A stretch of 64,000 nucleotides of DNA from contig NZ_CP080442.1 of the NCBI RefSeq assembly GCF_019597925.1, positions 1,530,001 through 1,594,000 of the forward strand, read 5' to 3'. Of this stretch, positions 55,832-64,000 are shown one piece after another. The notes below the pieces were generated by a model. The model made no database searches. It was not told where the DNA came from and was given only the letters and a program-made list of their open reading frames with translations. Positions within the stretch are counted from its first letter, which is position 1, and every line of letters begins with the position of its first letter. This DNA comes from [Clostridium] scindens. GTDB lineage: Bacteria; Bacillota; Clostridia; Lachnospirales; Lachnospiraceae. The translations under genes and the position numbers were made by a program.

Positions 55832-56194
55832 ATGGAAACAATTATCTGTGATCCTGATGTTAAGACGAATTATCTGATAGAAAGGTGTGTCCGTAACTAT
55901 TACAGGAATAAAGATATAGACGTACAGATACGCAGCTGTGGGGACTGGCAGGAACTGTGCGCAGAAATCAGGCGGCGGGAAGCGGATGTGATTATCATAG
56001 CGCAGAGCGGAGTAAAAGGACTGGATATCATTACAGGGCTGAATGTCCCGGCAGGTAAGATCATCTGGTTCTCTGATCTGGACTTTGCGGTACAGGCATA
56101 TCGCCTGAACGTTTCCTACTTTAATCTGTTACCCGTCACGCAAGAGAAGATATCCCATGCTCTATGTCAGATTGAGACAGCGATAAAGTGCTGA
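55832..56194 (+). CDS. Stand-alone degenerate receiver domain (pseudo-response regulator)
   Basis: A 120-residue protein aligned end to end with the receiver of the neighbouring LytTR regulator: METIICDPDVKTNYLIERCV versus its IDDLLE start, ADVIIIAQSGVKGLDIITGL at the phosphorylation loop, and DFAVQAYRLNVSYFNLLPVT at the end. The phospho-acceptor Asp is replaced by Ala, and the conserved Lys before Pro by Leu, so phosphorylation is unlikely. There is no output domain. It probably modulates the kinase or regulator by protein contact (inference). GTAGGAAGGAGTGAGAATGT precedes the ATG; first gene of the surface operon. Confidence 0.7.
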   Translation: METIICDPDVKTNYLIERCVRNYYRNKDIDVQIRSCGDWQELCAEIRRREADVIIIAQSGVKGLDIITGLNVPAGKIIWFSDLDFAVQAYRLNVSYFNLLPVTQEKISHALCQIETAIKC

Positions 56195-56251
56195 TGATTG
56201 GTATGGCGGGCTGTGTTGCAAAACTCGAAGTACAAAAAGGGAGGATATGAA

Positions 56252-57712
56252 ATGAAACTAAAAACATTTTATAAAGCAATGATCAGCGCAGGAGTATTTT
56301 TACTATTCTGCACATTCCCAGGCGCAGATGTCAAAGCAGGGGACACGGCAGAAAACATATACTGCAATATCAGCTATGAATATGTGATCAAGTCGGCCGA
56401 TGGAACCACCGCCCTGGCGGATGGGGATGAGAAGGCGAGGCTCGACAATCAGAATAGTGCTAACCCTACATCATATGATCCGGAGTATGAGGCAACTAAG
56501 GAGGAGCTAAAACTGCAGGCATTTGATACAGAGCGATATTATGATTTTAAGGGCTGGTATGAGACCCAGGAGAAGGCTGAGGAAGGAAAGGAAACCGACC
56601 AGGTCTGGTCCATTCCCAGTGATCTCTCAGAGGAAAATAAAAACAAAGATATTACACTTTATGCCAGACTCGAAGAGACTGTTTATAACATCGCATACAT
56701 ACTGGATCCCGGGGACTCCGAGAACCCCGGTCCGGACCCCAACGAAATGGGTTCCGACTGGAACGACGAGAGGAATCCGTCTACTTATACCGCGAAAGAT
56801 GTTGACGCAAAAAAACTAGTATATTCGGCAAAGAATCAGTTCCGTACCGTGAGCGGCGTGAGATATCTGGCGGCGTCGTTTTCTGGCTGGCATACGGAAG
56901 GCGAGGAATTGGCAATTGGGGGTTACTGGCTCAAACTACCGGATAATGGAAAAACATTGATTCTGTACGCCCAGTACGTATGCAAATGGATATTCTATGA
57001 TCCAGACGTAGCGCTCATACAGCAGACAGTGAAAGAGGGGAAAGTGGCATTAAACGGCATGATCTATCCCGGTGCGCAGGTCTATGCCTCTAAGTACACC
57101 CTGCCGGATGACACAAAGGAAAAGATATGCAGCGGGCTTTCAAAGGACGGGGAACTGCTGGGCGCTTACCAGGTCCGGCTTCTATGCCCCGCGAACCCAC
57201 TAAACCCAAAGGATAAGGACCCGGAATCCCGTTGGGACGTGCCTCATGTAGGCGACCTGGACCTGACTTTGCAAGTTGCTATCCCCGGCGCGGCGGCATT
57301 CGAATCCGACGGATTCAAACTCTGCCGGATAGAGGCAGACCAGAGCTTCACCTGCATACCCCTTAAGAAGTCCAAGGACCAGGGAATAGGCAGTGAGGGA
57401 ACCTGGTATGAGGCAAAAGTCACAGCCCTCACCGAACGGGAAGCTGACCGGGCATTCGCCGTCACAGGAATACGGAGGGAAGAGACAAAGCCTGTACCGG
57501 ACGATCATAAAAGTCCTGACAATCCGAAAGGGCAGGGCGCCAAATCAGATCCTGCCAAGAATGTAAACAAAAGCAATACAGTGAAAAAAACAAAAGTAGT
57601 TACCGGAGACGACAGCAATGCAGGGGCGTTGCTGGCAGTTATGGCCTGTGCATTGGCGGCAGCCGGCGTCAGTGTTGTAATGCGTAAAGGCAGGAAGCGG
57701 AACCAGCATTAG
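56252..57712 (+). CDS. Secreted InlB B-repeat surface protein with C-terminal membrane anchor
   Basis: A 486-residue exported protein; ATG 56252 follows GGGAGGATATGAA. Signal peptide: MKLKTFYKAMISAGVFLLFC, cleaved near ADVKAG. Two InlB B-repeat/Listeria-type modules show FKGWYETQEKAEE then KDITLYARLE, and FSGWHTEGEEL then KTLILYAQY. The C-terminus is a TGDDSN motif, a hydrophobic helix (AGALLAVMACALAAAGVSVV) and a basic tail MRKGRKRNQH. This is a sorting-signal layout, but the usual LPxTG proline motif is absent. Adhesion or surface display is likely. In one operon with the genes on both sides. Confidence 0.85.
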   Translation: MKLKTFYKAMISAGVFLLFCTFPGADVKAGDTAENIYCNISYEYVIKSADGTTALADGDEKARLDNQNSANPTSYDPEYEATKEELKLQAFDTERYYDFKGWYETQEKAEEGKETDQVWSIPSDLSEENKNKDITLYARLEETVYNIAYILDPGDSENPGPDPNEMGSDWNDERNPSTYTAKDVDAKKLVYSAKNQFRTVSGVRYLAASFSGWHTEGEELAIGGYWLKLPDNGKTLILYAQYVCKWIFYDPDVALIQQTVKEGKVALNGMIYPGAQVYASKYTLPDDTKEKICSGLSKDGELLGAYQVRLLCPANPLNPKDKDPESRWDVPHVGDLDLTLQVAIPGAAAFESDGFKLCRIEADQSFTCIPLKKSKDQGIGSEGTWYEAKVTALTEREADRAFAVTGIRREETKPVPDDHKSPDNPKGQGAKSDPAKNVNKSNTVKKTKVVTGDDSNAGALLAVMACALAAAGVSVVMRKGRKRNQH

Positions 57713-57737
57713 GGCAGAATCTATGGAGGAAATGACT

Positions 57738-58262
57738 ATGAAAGTTATTACGATAATAATAGGTATCTTACTGACCGTCGGAGGGTTTTTCTGCATATTC
57801 CGTCCGGGAATGACATTTCTAAGTACCGGCTGGATGTTAGGTCTTATGCTGGTAATTGCAGGCATGAATATGACTGCCGCCTATATACCGGGGAAAGGCC
57901 GGGATAAGAAAAAGGACACGGATAAAGGCAATCTGCTGTGCGGAATCATAATCTCAGTGCTGGGACTGTTTCTGATCGTGAGCGGTATATCTCGTGCTGT
58001 GGCGGACATCATAATCCTCTATGTGTTCGGGGCAGGCATGGCAATCAGCGGCCTGCTTAAGATTAGCGGAGGCCTGTTTCAGAAGAAGAGAGGAATCAGG
58101 GAGTGGGGATGGAGCCTGGCATTTGGCATACTGACCATATGCCTTGGAGTCTACTGCTTTTTCCATCCGCTTGCCAGCGCCTACGCAATCGGATACATGC
58201 TTGGATTCATTGTGCTGATGCAGGGATTCAACTTGATCAGTCTCGGTTCTAATCTGGAATAA
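57738..58262 (+). CDS. HdeD-like DUF308 membrane protein
   Basis: A 174-residue membrane protein; ATG 57738 follows TGGAGGAAATGACT. Six short hydrophobic helices occur in pairs: IIIGILLTVGGFFCIFRPGM, WMLGLMLVIAGMNMTAAYIP, GIIISVLGLFLIVSGISRAV and so on. The repeated FRPGMTFLSTGWMLG and FHPLASAYAIGYMLG segments are the HdeD/DUF308 internal repeat. The family is linked to acid resistance in E. coli (HdeD), but its job here is not known. It sits between the surface protein and the alkylsulfatase. Confidence 0.85.
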   Translation: MKVITIIIGILLTVGGFFCIFRPGMTFLSTGWMLGLMLVIAGMNMTAAYIPGKGRDKKKDTDKGNLLCGIIISVLGLFLIVSGISRAVADIIILYVFGAGMAISGLLKISGGLFQKKRGIREWGWSLAFGILTICLGVYCFFHPLASAYAIGYMLGFIVLMQGFNLISLGSNLE

Positions 58263-58298
58263 AACTGTAAGGATAGGAAAAGTTAGGAGGAAACGCCT

Positions 58299-60320
58299 AT
58301 GAAGTATAGAAAACTCTGGTCCTGCATACTGACAACAGCCTGTGTGGTAAGCCTCACAGCATGCACTGCCGCTAAGGGCAATGAAAACAATGATCAAAAA
58401 GACAGCGCGCCGTCAGAGGCTGGAAAGAAAGCGGCGGACAGCGCAAAAAAAGCCACTGACGTCACAAAGAAAACAAACGAAGAAGTCTATACCCTGCTGG
58501 ACTTCGACGACCAGCAGGAACTGGAATCTGCTCAGAAGAACCTCATCGTCGCCCCCGAAGAACTGGAGATCAAGGACGACAGCGGCAAGGTGGTGTGGAG
58601 CCAGAAAGCATACGCTTTCCTGGAAGATACGGACGCGCCCGATACTGTAAATCCAAGTCTCTGGCGCCACACCCAGATGAACCATCTCTACGGGCTGTTC
58701 CGGGTGACAGACGGTATCTACCAGGTGCGGGGATACGACATGACCAACATCACCTTCATCGAAGGAGATACCGGATGGATCGTTTTCGATCCCCTCATCA
58801 GCACCGAATGCGCCAGGGCAGCCTTAGAACTGGTGAATAAGGAACTGGGAGAACGCCCGGTCATGGGCATCGTCATGAGTCATCCCCACGTGGACCATTA
58901 CGGCGGCATTAAGGGAATCATATCCGCGGAAGAAGTGGCAGAGCGGAAGATCCCCATCATAGCCCCGGAGGGATTCGAGGAACACGCGGTCAGCGAAAAT
59001 GTATACGCCGGCACAGCCATGGGCCGGAGGGCAGGCTATCAGTACGGAACCATACTGGACCCCGGTGAGACAGGCTCCATGGCCATCGGCATCGGAATGG
59101 GACAGTCCACCGGCACCATTTCCTACCTGCCCCCCAACGACAGTATCAAAGCCACCGGCGACACCCGCACCATCGACGGGATAGAGATGGAATTCCAGAT
59201 GACCCCTGGCACAGAAGCCCCGGCGGAGATGAACACCTGGTTTCCACAGAAAAATGCCCTCTGGATGGCGGAAAACTGCACAGGCACCCTGCACAACCTC
59301 TACACACTTAGAGGCGCGCAGGTGCGGGACGGAAACGCCTGGGCCGGGTACATCATGGAGGCCCTCACCCGCTACGGCGGCAAAGCAGAGGTTGTATTCC
59401 AGGCCCACAACTGGCCCCACTGGGGAAATGACATAATCACAGAATACATGAAAAATACAGCCGCAGTATATAAATTTATCAACGACCAGACTTTAATGTA
59501 CATCAACCAGGGCTATACCTCCGATGAGATCGCAGGCATGATCACACTGCCGGAGAAACTAAGCGAGATCTGGTACACCCGCCAGTATTACGGCACCGTT
59601 GCCCACAACTCCAAAGCCGTATACCAGCGGTACATGGGCTGGTACGACGCCAACCCTGTAAACCTAAACCGCCTTGCCCCCACAGACCGGGCACAAAAAT
59701 ATATGGAGTACATGGGAGACGCGGACGAGGTACTGAAAAAAGCGAAGAAAGACTTTGAAAAGGGAGAATACCAGTGGGTGGCGGAAGTCACCAATATGAT
59801 CGTATTCGACGACCCGGATAACCAGGAAGCAAGAAACCTTTGCGCCGACGCTTTAGAGCAGCTGGGCTACCAGGCGGAATCCGGTACCTGGCGCAACGCC
59901 TACCTGTCCGGCGCCAGAGAACTAAGAGAAGGAACTATTAACGACCCCGCCGTAAAAGCTACCGGAAGTTTCGAGCTTATGCAGTCCATGAGTCCGGAAA
60001 TGATGATGGATTACTTAGGGATCCTCCTGGATGCCAATGCCGCCCAGGACCTGAACTTAAAAATCAACCTGGACTTCACAGATGAAGAACCCTACCTGCT
60101 CACTGTAGAATCCGGCGTGGTCCTCTACCAGAAAGGGGCAAAAGCCCCGGATGCTGACGCCACACTCACCATGCCCCGCTTAGGGATGTTCTCTATCCTC
60201 GGCGGCGACAAAGAACAGCAGAAAAAAGCCATCCACATAGAGGGGGACCAGGATGTGATTACAAAACTCACGGAACACATGGTAGAATTCGAATTTTTCT
60301 TTAATATAATAGAGCCTTAA
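58299..60320 (+). CDS. Secreted alkyl/aryl-sulfatase lipoprotein (SdsA1-like, metallo-beta-lactamase fold)
   Basis: A 673-residue exported enzyme that should hydrolyse primary alkyl-sulfate esters. A lipoprotein signal (CILTTACVVSLTACTAAKG) with a Lys/Thr-rich linker precedes the metallo-beta-lactamase domain: MSHPHVDHYGG gives zinc ligands His195, His197, Asp199 and His200. ENCTGTLHNLYTLRGAQVRD and FQAHNWPHWGND are alkylsulfatase signatures. A helical dimerisation region follows, then a C-terminal SCP2-like domain (PEMMMDYLGILLDANAAQDL on) that holds the alkyl chain. Strong preference for C-ending codons sets it apart from its left neighbours. Natural substrate unknown; sulfated lipids, steroids or bile compounds are possible (inference). 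Confidence 0.92.
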   Translation: MKYRKLWSCILTTACVVSLTACTAAKGNENNDQKDSAPSEAGKKAADSAKKATDVTKKTNEEVYTLLDFDDQQELESAQKNLIVAPEELEIKDDSGKVVWSQKAYAFLEDTDAPDTVNPSLWRHTQMNHLYGLFRVTDGIYQVRGYDMTNITFIEGDTGWIVFDPLISTECARAALELVNKELGERPVMGIVMSHPHVDHYGGIKGIISAEEVAERKIPIIAPEGFEEHAVSENVYAGTAMGRRAGYQYGTILDPGETGSMAIGIGMGQSTGTISYLPPNDSIKATGDTRTIDGIEMEFQMTPGTEAPAEMNTWFPQKNALWMAENCTGTLHNLYTLRGAQVRDGNAWAGYIMEALTRYGGKAEVVFQAHNWPHWGNDIITEYMKNTAAVYKFINDQTLMYINQGYTSDEIAGMITLPEKLSEIWYTRQYYGTVAHNSKAVYQRYMGWYDANPVNLNRLAPTDRAQKYMEYMGDADEVLKKAKKDFEKGEYQWVAEVTNMIVFDDPDNQEARNLCADALEQLGYQAESGTWRNAYLSGARELREGTINDPAVKATGSFELMQSMSPEMMMDYLGILLDANAAQDLNLKINLDFTDEEPYLLTVESGVVLYQKGAKAPDADATLTMPRLGMFSILGGDKEQQKKAIHIEGDQDVITKLTEHMVEFEFFFNIIEP

Positions 60321-60346
60321 ATCAGGCAGCACAAGGAGACCAGCTT

Positions 60347-62176
60347 ATGAAACGGAAAAAATATTGGAATAAATGGGTTACAGGAGTCATTCTGTTGTTA
60401 TGCAGCATGTTCCTCTGCCCGGATGTCAGGGCAGAGGGAAACGAGAATCTCCCGGACAATCCTTATGTATACGCAGCTCTCACCAGGGAGGCCATCCTGG
60501 CCTGGGATGTTCCCGACAGTAGTGAGTCCGGGTCCTACTCTTATACCCTGTGTGAGAAACAAGGGGACGGAGGCTATGTTCCCGTGGAAAACGGGACGGG
60601 AATAGATCCGTCAAAGGGCTATTTCACCCTTTATAAACTCAAGCCCGATACAACTTATACATTTGCTTTTCAGGGTCAGTCCCCAGGAGGCGGCAGCGTG
60701 ATGGGAGCAGACATCCATCTGGCAACAAGGCAGGAAAATACACTCAGATTTTCCCAACAGCCAGAAAGTATAACGACTCAGATAGGGAGATTGGCGGCAT
60801 TTGAGGCCACTGTCCGTGGCGAGATAGGTAAAATGGCCGAAACGATCCTCCAGTGGCAAAAGCTTGACAATGACGGAAACTGGGTAGATATCGATGGAGC
60901 CTGTTCAAGGGAGCTAGGGGATAATGATATAATAACCGTATATCCAATTCACTCTGTTTCCCAGGAAGACGCAGAATCTAGGTACCGGGTCCGGGTGACC
61001 AGGTATTATGGGAATTCAAGCCAGCCCTCTGTGATTGACTCCAAAAGTGCGGCACTGTATGTGGGAGAGGGGCCCTATGACATAGACCTGCAGATCCAGG
61101 ATAAGCCAGAGGAGGGGATTTTTACCTACACTTACCTGGATAGCACCGGAAGTCTGCGTAATAGAACAGCCGTGCTGATTGAACCTGTTTCCGGGATTTC
61201 TATCCCGATAACGGCGGAAATTCAGGGCGATCAGAATACAGCGTTCAAATGGGAAGCCACTATGTTCTACAGGGATATGGCAATAGCTCAGGAAGCGTAT
61301 AATATTTCGGAGGACGGCAAGGACGGCAATTTAAGGTGCCCAGCCACTATGTTACCCGGAGGGGCGCTCTCCGGGAAGGAGGTTAAGCTGAAGGGAGAGC
61401 TTATGGATAAAGAGGATAAGATTCTGGCAAGTTCTGACCTGAAGCCGGTAAGCATACTGAAACCCGGCGCTGACAGGTATGCATTATTGTATGATGTAAA
61501 CGGAGGAAATAACGCACCGGAGAATCTGGCTTATATCGGCGCAGAGGCGGTGGGGATTACCCTGTATGCCCCTGCAAAACAAGATAGTGTATTTCAGGGA
61601 TGGCGGTTTGAAGGCTCCCAGGATCTGCTCCCTATGGATGCGGACAGCCTGCAGACCTATCTTACGGTCGAAGAGATCAAAGGGGCGGACATAAAAGGAA
61701 ATAAATCCATTACACTGGAGGCAGTCTGGGCGGACAAGGAGCACGCTATTACTTATGCAGGCGCGGACGGCATAGTCAATCCAAACCCTGCCGTGTACAC
61801 ATCATACAGTAATGTGGATCTTGCAGACATTGGTAAGGAAGGGTATGAGTTTGCCGGCTGGTACGAGGATGAAGCGCTCACGAAGCAGATCAGAACGATT
61901 CCGGGGGATATATCCCCGGAAAAGAAAGGACAGGACATCACCCTTTACGCCGGCTTCAGCCCGCTGAAAGAAGGAGACGGTCCTGGCGGCAATACAGACC
62001 CTGATATCAAACCAACCCCTGTCCAGAATAGCAATCAAGGCAATGGGGCAAAGAACACAAGTGTATCTACCGGAGATAACAGCAATATGTGGACGCTTCT
62101 GGCGGTTATCTCAGCAGCGCTGGCAGTTGGAATCAGCGCAGCCGTGTATAAGGGCAGGAGACGTAAGCAGCGTTAG
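60347..62176 (+). CDS. Secreted fibronectin-III/InlB-repeat surface protein
   Basis: A 609-residue exported protein. Signal peptide KWVTGVILLLCSMFLCPDVR cleaved near AEG. Residues about 40-125 look like a fibronectin type III domain (AILAWDVPDSSESGSYSYTL), about 130-240 Ig-like (FSQQPESITTQIGRLAAFEA). Two InlB B-repeats follow (about 380-460 VFQGWRFEGSQDL and 465-545 EFAGWYEDEALTKQI). The C-terminus STGDNSN, helix MWTLLAVISAALAVGISAAV and tail KGRRRKQR match the anchor of 56252-57712. AAGGAGACCAGCTT precedes the ATG, 26 bases after the sulfatase stop. Confidence 0.87.
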   Translation: MKRKKYWNKWVTGVILLLCSMFLCPDVRAEGNENLPDNPYVYAALTREAILAWDVPDSSESGSYSYTLCEKQGDGGYVPVENGTGIDPSKGYFTLYKLKPDTTYTFAFQGQSPGGGSVMGADIHLATRQENTLRFSQQPESITTQIGRLAAFEATVRGEIGKMAETILQWQKLDNDGNWVDIDGACSRELGDNDIITVYPIHSVSQEDAESRYRVRVTRYYGNSSQPSVIDSKSAALYVGEGPYDIDLQIQDKPEEGIFTYTYLDSTGSLRNRTAVLIEPVSGISIPITAEIQGDQNTAFKWEATMFYRDMAIAQEAYNISEDGKDGNLRCPATMLPGGALSGKEVKLKGELMDKEDKILASSDLKPVSILKPGADRYALLYDVNGGNNAPENLAYIGAEAVGITLYAPAKQDSVFQGWRFEGSQDLLPMDADSLQTYLTVEEIKGADIKGNKSITLEAVWADKEHAITYAGADGIVNPNPAVYTSYSNVDLADIGKEGYEFAGWYEDEALTKQIRTIPGDISPEKKGQDITLYAGFSPLKEGDGPGGNTDPDIKPTPVQNSNQGNGAKNTSVSTGDNSNMWTLLAVISAALAVGISAAVYKGRRRKQR

Positions 62177-62209
62177 AATATCAACACTACCGCTGCAGAG
62201 GAAGGGGAA

Positions 62210-64000
62210 ATGAAAATGAAAAAGAAGTACAAAATATTCGCCGCCCCCGCATTCCTGGCGGCAGCCATAGCAGGAGTCCTGATAGCAGGGACGATACCAG
62301 GCATTTCAGGCGTCTTCACCAGCACCGTACACGCAGAAGGCGAAGGAGAAAGCGGCAGTGACTATGACAACGAATACAACATGCTAAGCGACGAAGGGTA
62401 CAAGGACTTCTCCTTAGACATTACGGACCCGGCAGAATTTACTTCCGACGACCATCCACTTGAGAACTATGACCCCAACCCACTGTCATGGCTCTATGTG
62501 GCCACCACGAACCGCTACACCAATATGTCCAACAAAGGAGACTTTGCGGTCTATAACACCATGCCCTTTCTGGATACAAGCAATACACAGAAGGCCACCA
62601 TTAAAGATAGCGACCACAAGATCAATGGCGAACTGCAGCTTAACCCCATATCAGCCATGCGCGGCCAATACACGCCCAGTTCAAATGTAAGCGTTGAGGG
62701 CTACAAGCCGAAGCAGATAGGGCAGAACGCGGTATCCATAAGAAGAGGGGTGGACAAAGAAGAAGCGATCGTACAGCTCTTCATTGATTACGCCGAGACA
62801 AGAAATAACTCCAAACAATATAAAGAATACATGCGTCTGACCCTCCTCGAGCGGGAGAAAAACACATATAACCTAAAGTCAGAGAACATATTTACCCTGA
62901 CAAACACCGCGGTGTATAAAAACCTGGACACCCGCGCCATGAGCGCGGTCACCGCTATGACAGCCGTAGATTTAGACGGCGACGGCAATGACGAGGTCGC
63001 AATCTACATGGCAGACCCCGAACGGCCAAGAATACAGATCTTCTCTATCCATGACGACAAGATTGACGATTACATACCAGGCGGCGGCAGCCAATGGGAG
63101 AAAAATGTTATCGACCTCTCAAGGCTCAATGACCCCTCCGATTCCTACCAGTTTAACAAAGGGGCCGGGAGCGAAATGCCCATCGTAAGCCTTAGCGCCA
63201 CCAGAATCTCCGGGGAAACAGCCGAAGACCTGGTCATAACAGCAAGCGTACCCTGGTCACAGAGTTGGCACTCCATGAAGTCCGCGGTGGGGATCTTCGG
63301 CATGTCAAAGGACGGCCCGATAGAAAAATTTTCCTGCCATCCCGAGTTTCAGTCAAAGGGCAGTAATTGCTTCCTCAGATACCCTTCCGCCACAGACGCG
63401 GACGTAGACGGCAACCAGGTAAAAGAACTGGTCATCGGCGGGTATGAATCCTTTAACGGCAGACAACTTGGAGGGTCCTATCAGTTCCAGTTCATTATCT
63501 GGAAGGACGGCGGCTACCATCTGCTCTCCGATACACCGGCGGCAGTACCAATCTACAACACAAACAGTATAAGTATCCATGAGAACTTCAGCATGGCCGC
63601 CCCGGCGGTACTGTCTGCTGCCCGGCTGAACAAAAGTTCCGATAAAGACTACCTGCTGATCGAAAATATAGTGGCAGAATTCAAGCCAGCAGAAAAAGAG
63701 ACGAAAACAGATCCATCCAGCGATGGCAAGGATACACCCGGCGGCACGAACATCACCGACGACGGTTACCAGGCGCTTCGTGTCGGAACATTTGAGCAGA
63801 AACTGGAGATAAACAGCAATATAGAATCAGGCTGGGGGCAGAACCATTACGTGGCACAGGCCGTCAGCAGCCATTTCGTACAGAACAACGCTGCCGCCGA
63901 GCAGATCGCCCTGGTTATTGCCGACACCAACACCACAAGTCTGGGACATAATGAGGTCACCCTAAGCATTGCATGGCTCTGGATGGAAAATGGCAAGATC
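62210..64000 (+). CDS. Secreted FG-GAP/VCBS-repeat protein (runs off right edge)
   Basis: Open for 597 codons to the end of the window without a stop. ATG 62210 or 62216 follows GAGGAAGGGGAA. The signal peptide KIFAAPAFLAAAIAGVLIAG ends near VHAEG. FG-GAP-type calcium-binding turns are visible: TAVDLDGDGNDEVAIYMADP (about 246-265) and ATDADVDGNQVKELVIGG. These suggest a beta-propeller surface protein. No catalytic motif in the visible part. C-ending codons dominate as in the alkylsulfatase. It continues the same operon; the complete length is unknown. Confidence 0.85.
   Translation, partial: MKMKKKYKIFAAPAFLAAAIAGVLIAGTIPGISGVFTSTVHAEGEGESGSDYDNEYNMLSDEGYKDFSLDITDPAEFTSDDHPLENYDPNPLSWLYVATTNRYTNMSNKGDFAVYNTMPFLDTSNTQKATIKDSDHKINGELQLNPISAMRGQYTPSSNVSVEGYKPKQIGQNAVSIRRGVDKEEAIVQLFIDYAETRNNSKQYKEYMRLTLLEREKNTYNLKSENIFTLTNTAVYKNLDTRAMSAVTAMTAVDLDGDGNDEVAIYMADPERPRIQIFSIHDDKIDDYIPGGGSQWEKNVIDLSRLNDPSDSYQFNKGAGSEMPIVSLSATRISGETAEDLVITASVPWSQSWHSMKSAVGIFGMSKDGPIEKFSCHPEFQSKGSNCFLRYPSATDADVDGNQVKELVIGGYESFNGRQLGGSYQFQFIIWKDGGYHLLSDTPAAVPIYNTNSISIHENFSMAAPAVLSAARLNKSSDKDYLLIENIVAEFKPAEKETKTDPSSDGKDTPGGTNITDDGYQALRVGTFEQKLEINSNIESGWGQNHYVAQAVSSHFVQNNAAAEQIALVIADTNTTSLGHNEVTLSIAWLWMENGKI

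Noticed and set aside
58824..59420. Minus-strand frame opposite the alkylsulfatase
   Set aside because: The strong C-ending codon bias of the sulfatase opens the opposite strand; the translated sequence matches nothing and overlaps the zinc-site codons.
1..64000. CRISPR array
   Set aside because: No run of regularly spaced identical repeats of 24-40 bases was seen, and no cas genes are present.
1..64000. tRNA or rRNA genes
   Set aside because: No cloverleaf with TTCRANY arm or rRNA-like conserved stretch was recognised on reading; a covariance-model scan would be needed to be certain.

Overview
The window looks like the chromosome of a gut-type Lachnospiraceae (Firmicutes, former Clostridium cluster XIVa). 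Reasons: strong AGGAGG ribosome sites, frequent TTG/GTG starts, a CIRCE-controlled hsp20, MobQ/TnpV-type integrative elements, EFR1 flavodoxin-ferredoxin and ferredoxin-nitroreductase proteins, and LytTR two-component control. The species cannot be named from the sequence alone.

Layout. (1) 1-6.9 kb is core chromosome: hsp20 (5' part only), a DUF3783-like protein, pcrA, a thioredoxin-like lipoprotein, an NYN/OST-HTH RNA-binding protein and rlmD. (2) About 6.60-24.56 kb is an integrative mobilizable element (IME) inserted inside the 3' end of rlmD. It carries tnpV, a MobQ relaxase with a recognisable oriT, DUF3847, a DnaC-like ATPase, a RepA-like initiator, an iron cargo (DUF3793, flavodoxin, DUF2325, methyltransferase, DtxR-type repressor, feoA, feoB, a FeoB-associated/HMA fusion, a Fur-like helix-turn-helix, and a DUF6110-like protein with a P-type metal ATPase), a STAND/TPR ATPase and a large serine recombinase. 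The recombinase's last codons line up in phase with the rlmD codons at the left junction. Integration therefore appears to swap C-termini: RlmD gains about 98 element-encoded residues, and the recombinase ends in what looks like the displaced native RlmD tail. (3) 24.7-30.3 kb is a decayed GIY-YIG gene followed by a redox cluster (LysR, MerR-like, aldo/keto reductase, flavodoxins, nitroreductase, Dabb). (4) 30.3-53.4 kb is a patchwork of single-gene units: SDR, DUF3795, DUF1801, DHFR-like, GNATs, nitroreductases, EFR1, ADH, an HTH-ABC fusion, GyrI-like, SAP, DUF1835 and methyltransferase proteins. They are mixed with phage-tail, DUF1016, cupin, XRE and Dabb fragments and separated by recurring short hairpin and promoter modules. 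(5) 53.5-64 kb is an AgrC/LytTR-type two-component system (minus strand) divergent from an apparent operon: a degenerate stand-alone receiver, two InlB-repeat surface proteins, a DUF308 membrane protein, a secreted alkylsulfatase lipoprotein and a secreted FG-GAP protein that runs off the window.

How the parts work together. The IME cargo reads as a ferrous-iron uptake and metal-homeostasis island. Four exact TTAG-N6-CTAA sites and one near match sit at its promoters, which suggests one regulon under the element's own DtxR-type repressor. Two arrays of three ATTGAG repeats at 11-bp period, one near the rep operon and one before the STAND gene, suggest a second element-specific control circuit. 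In the right-hand region, paired half-sites between the LytTR system and the surface-protein operon suggest direct control of that operon.
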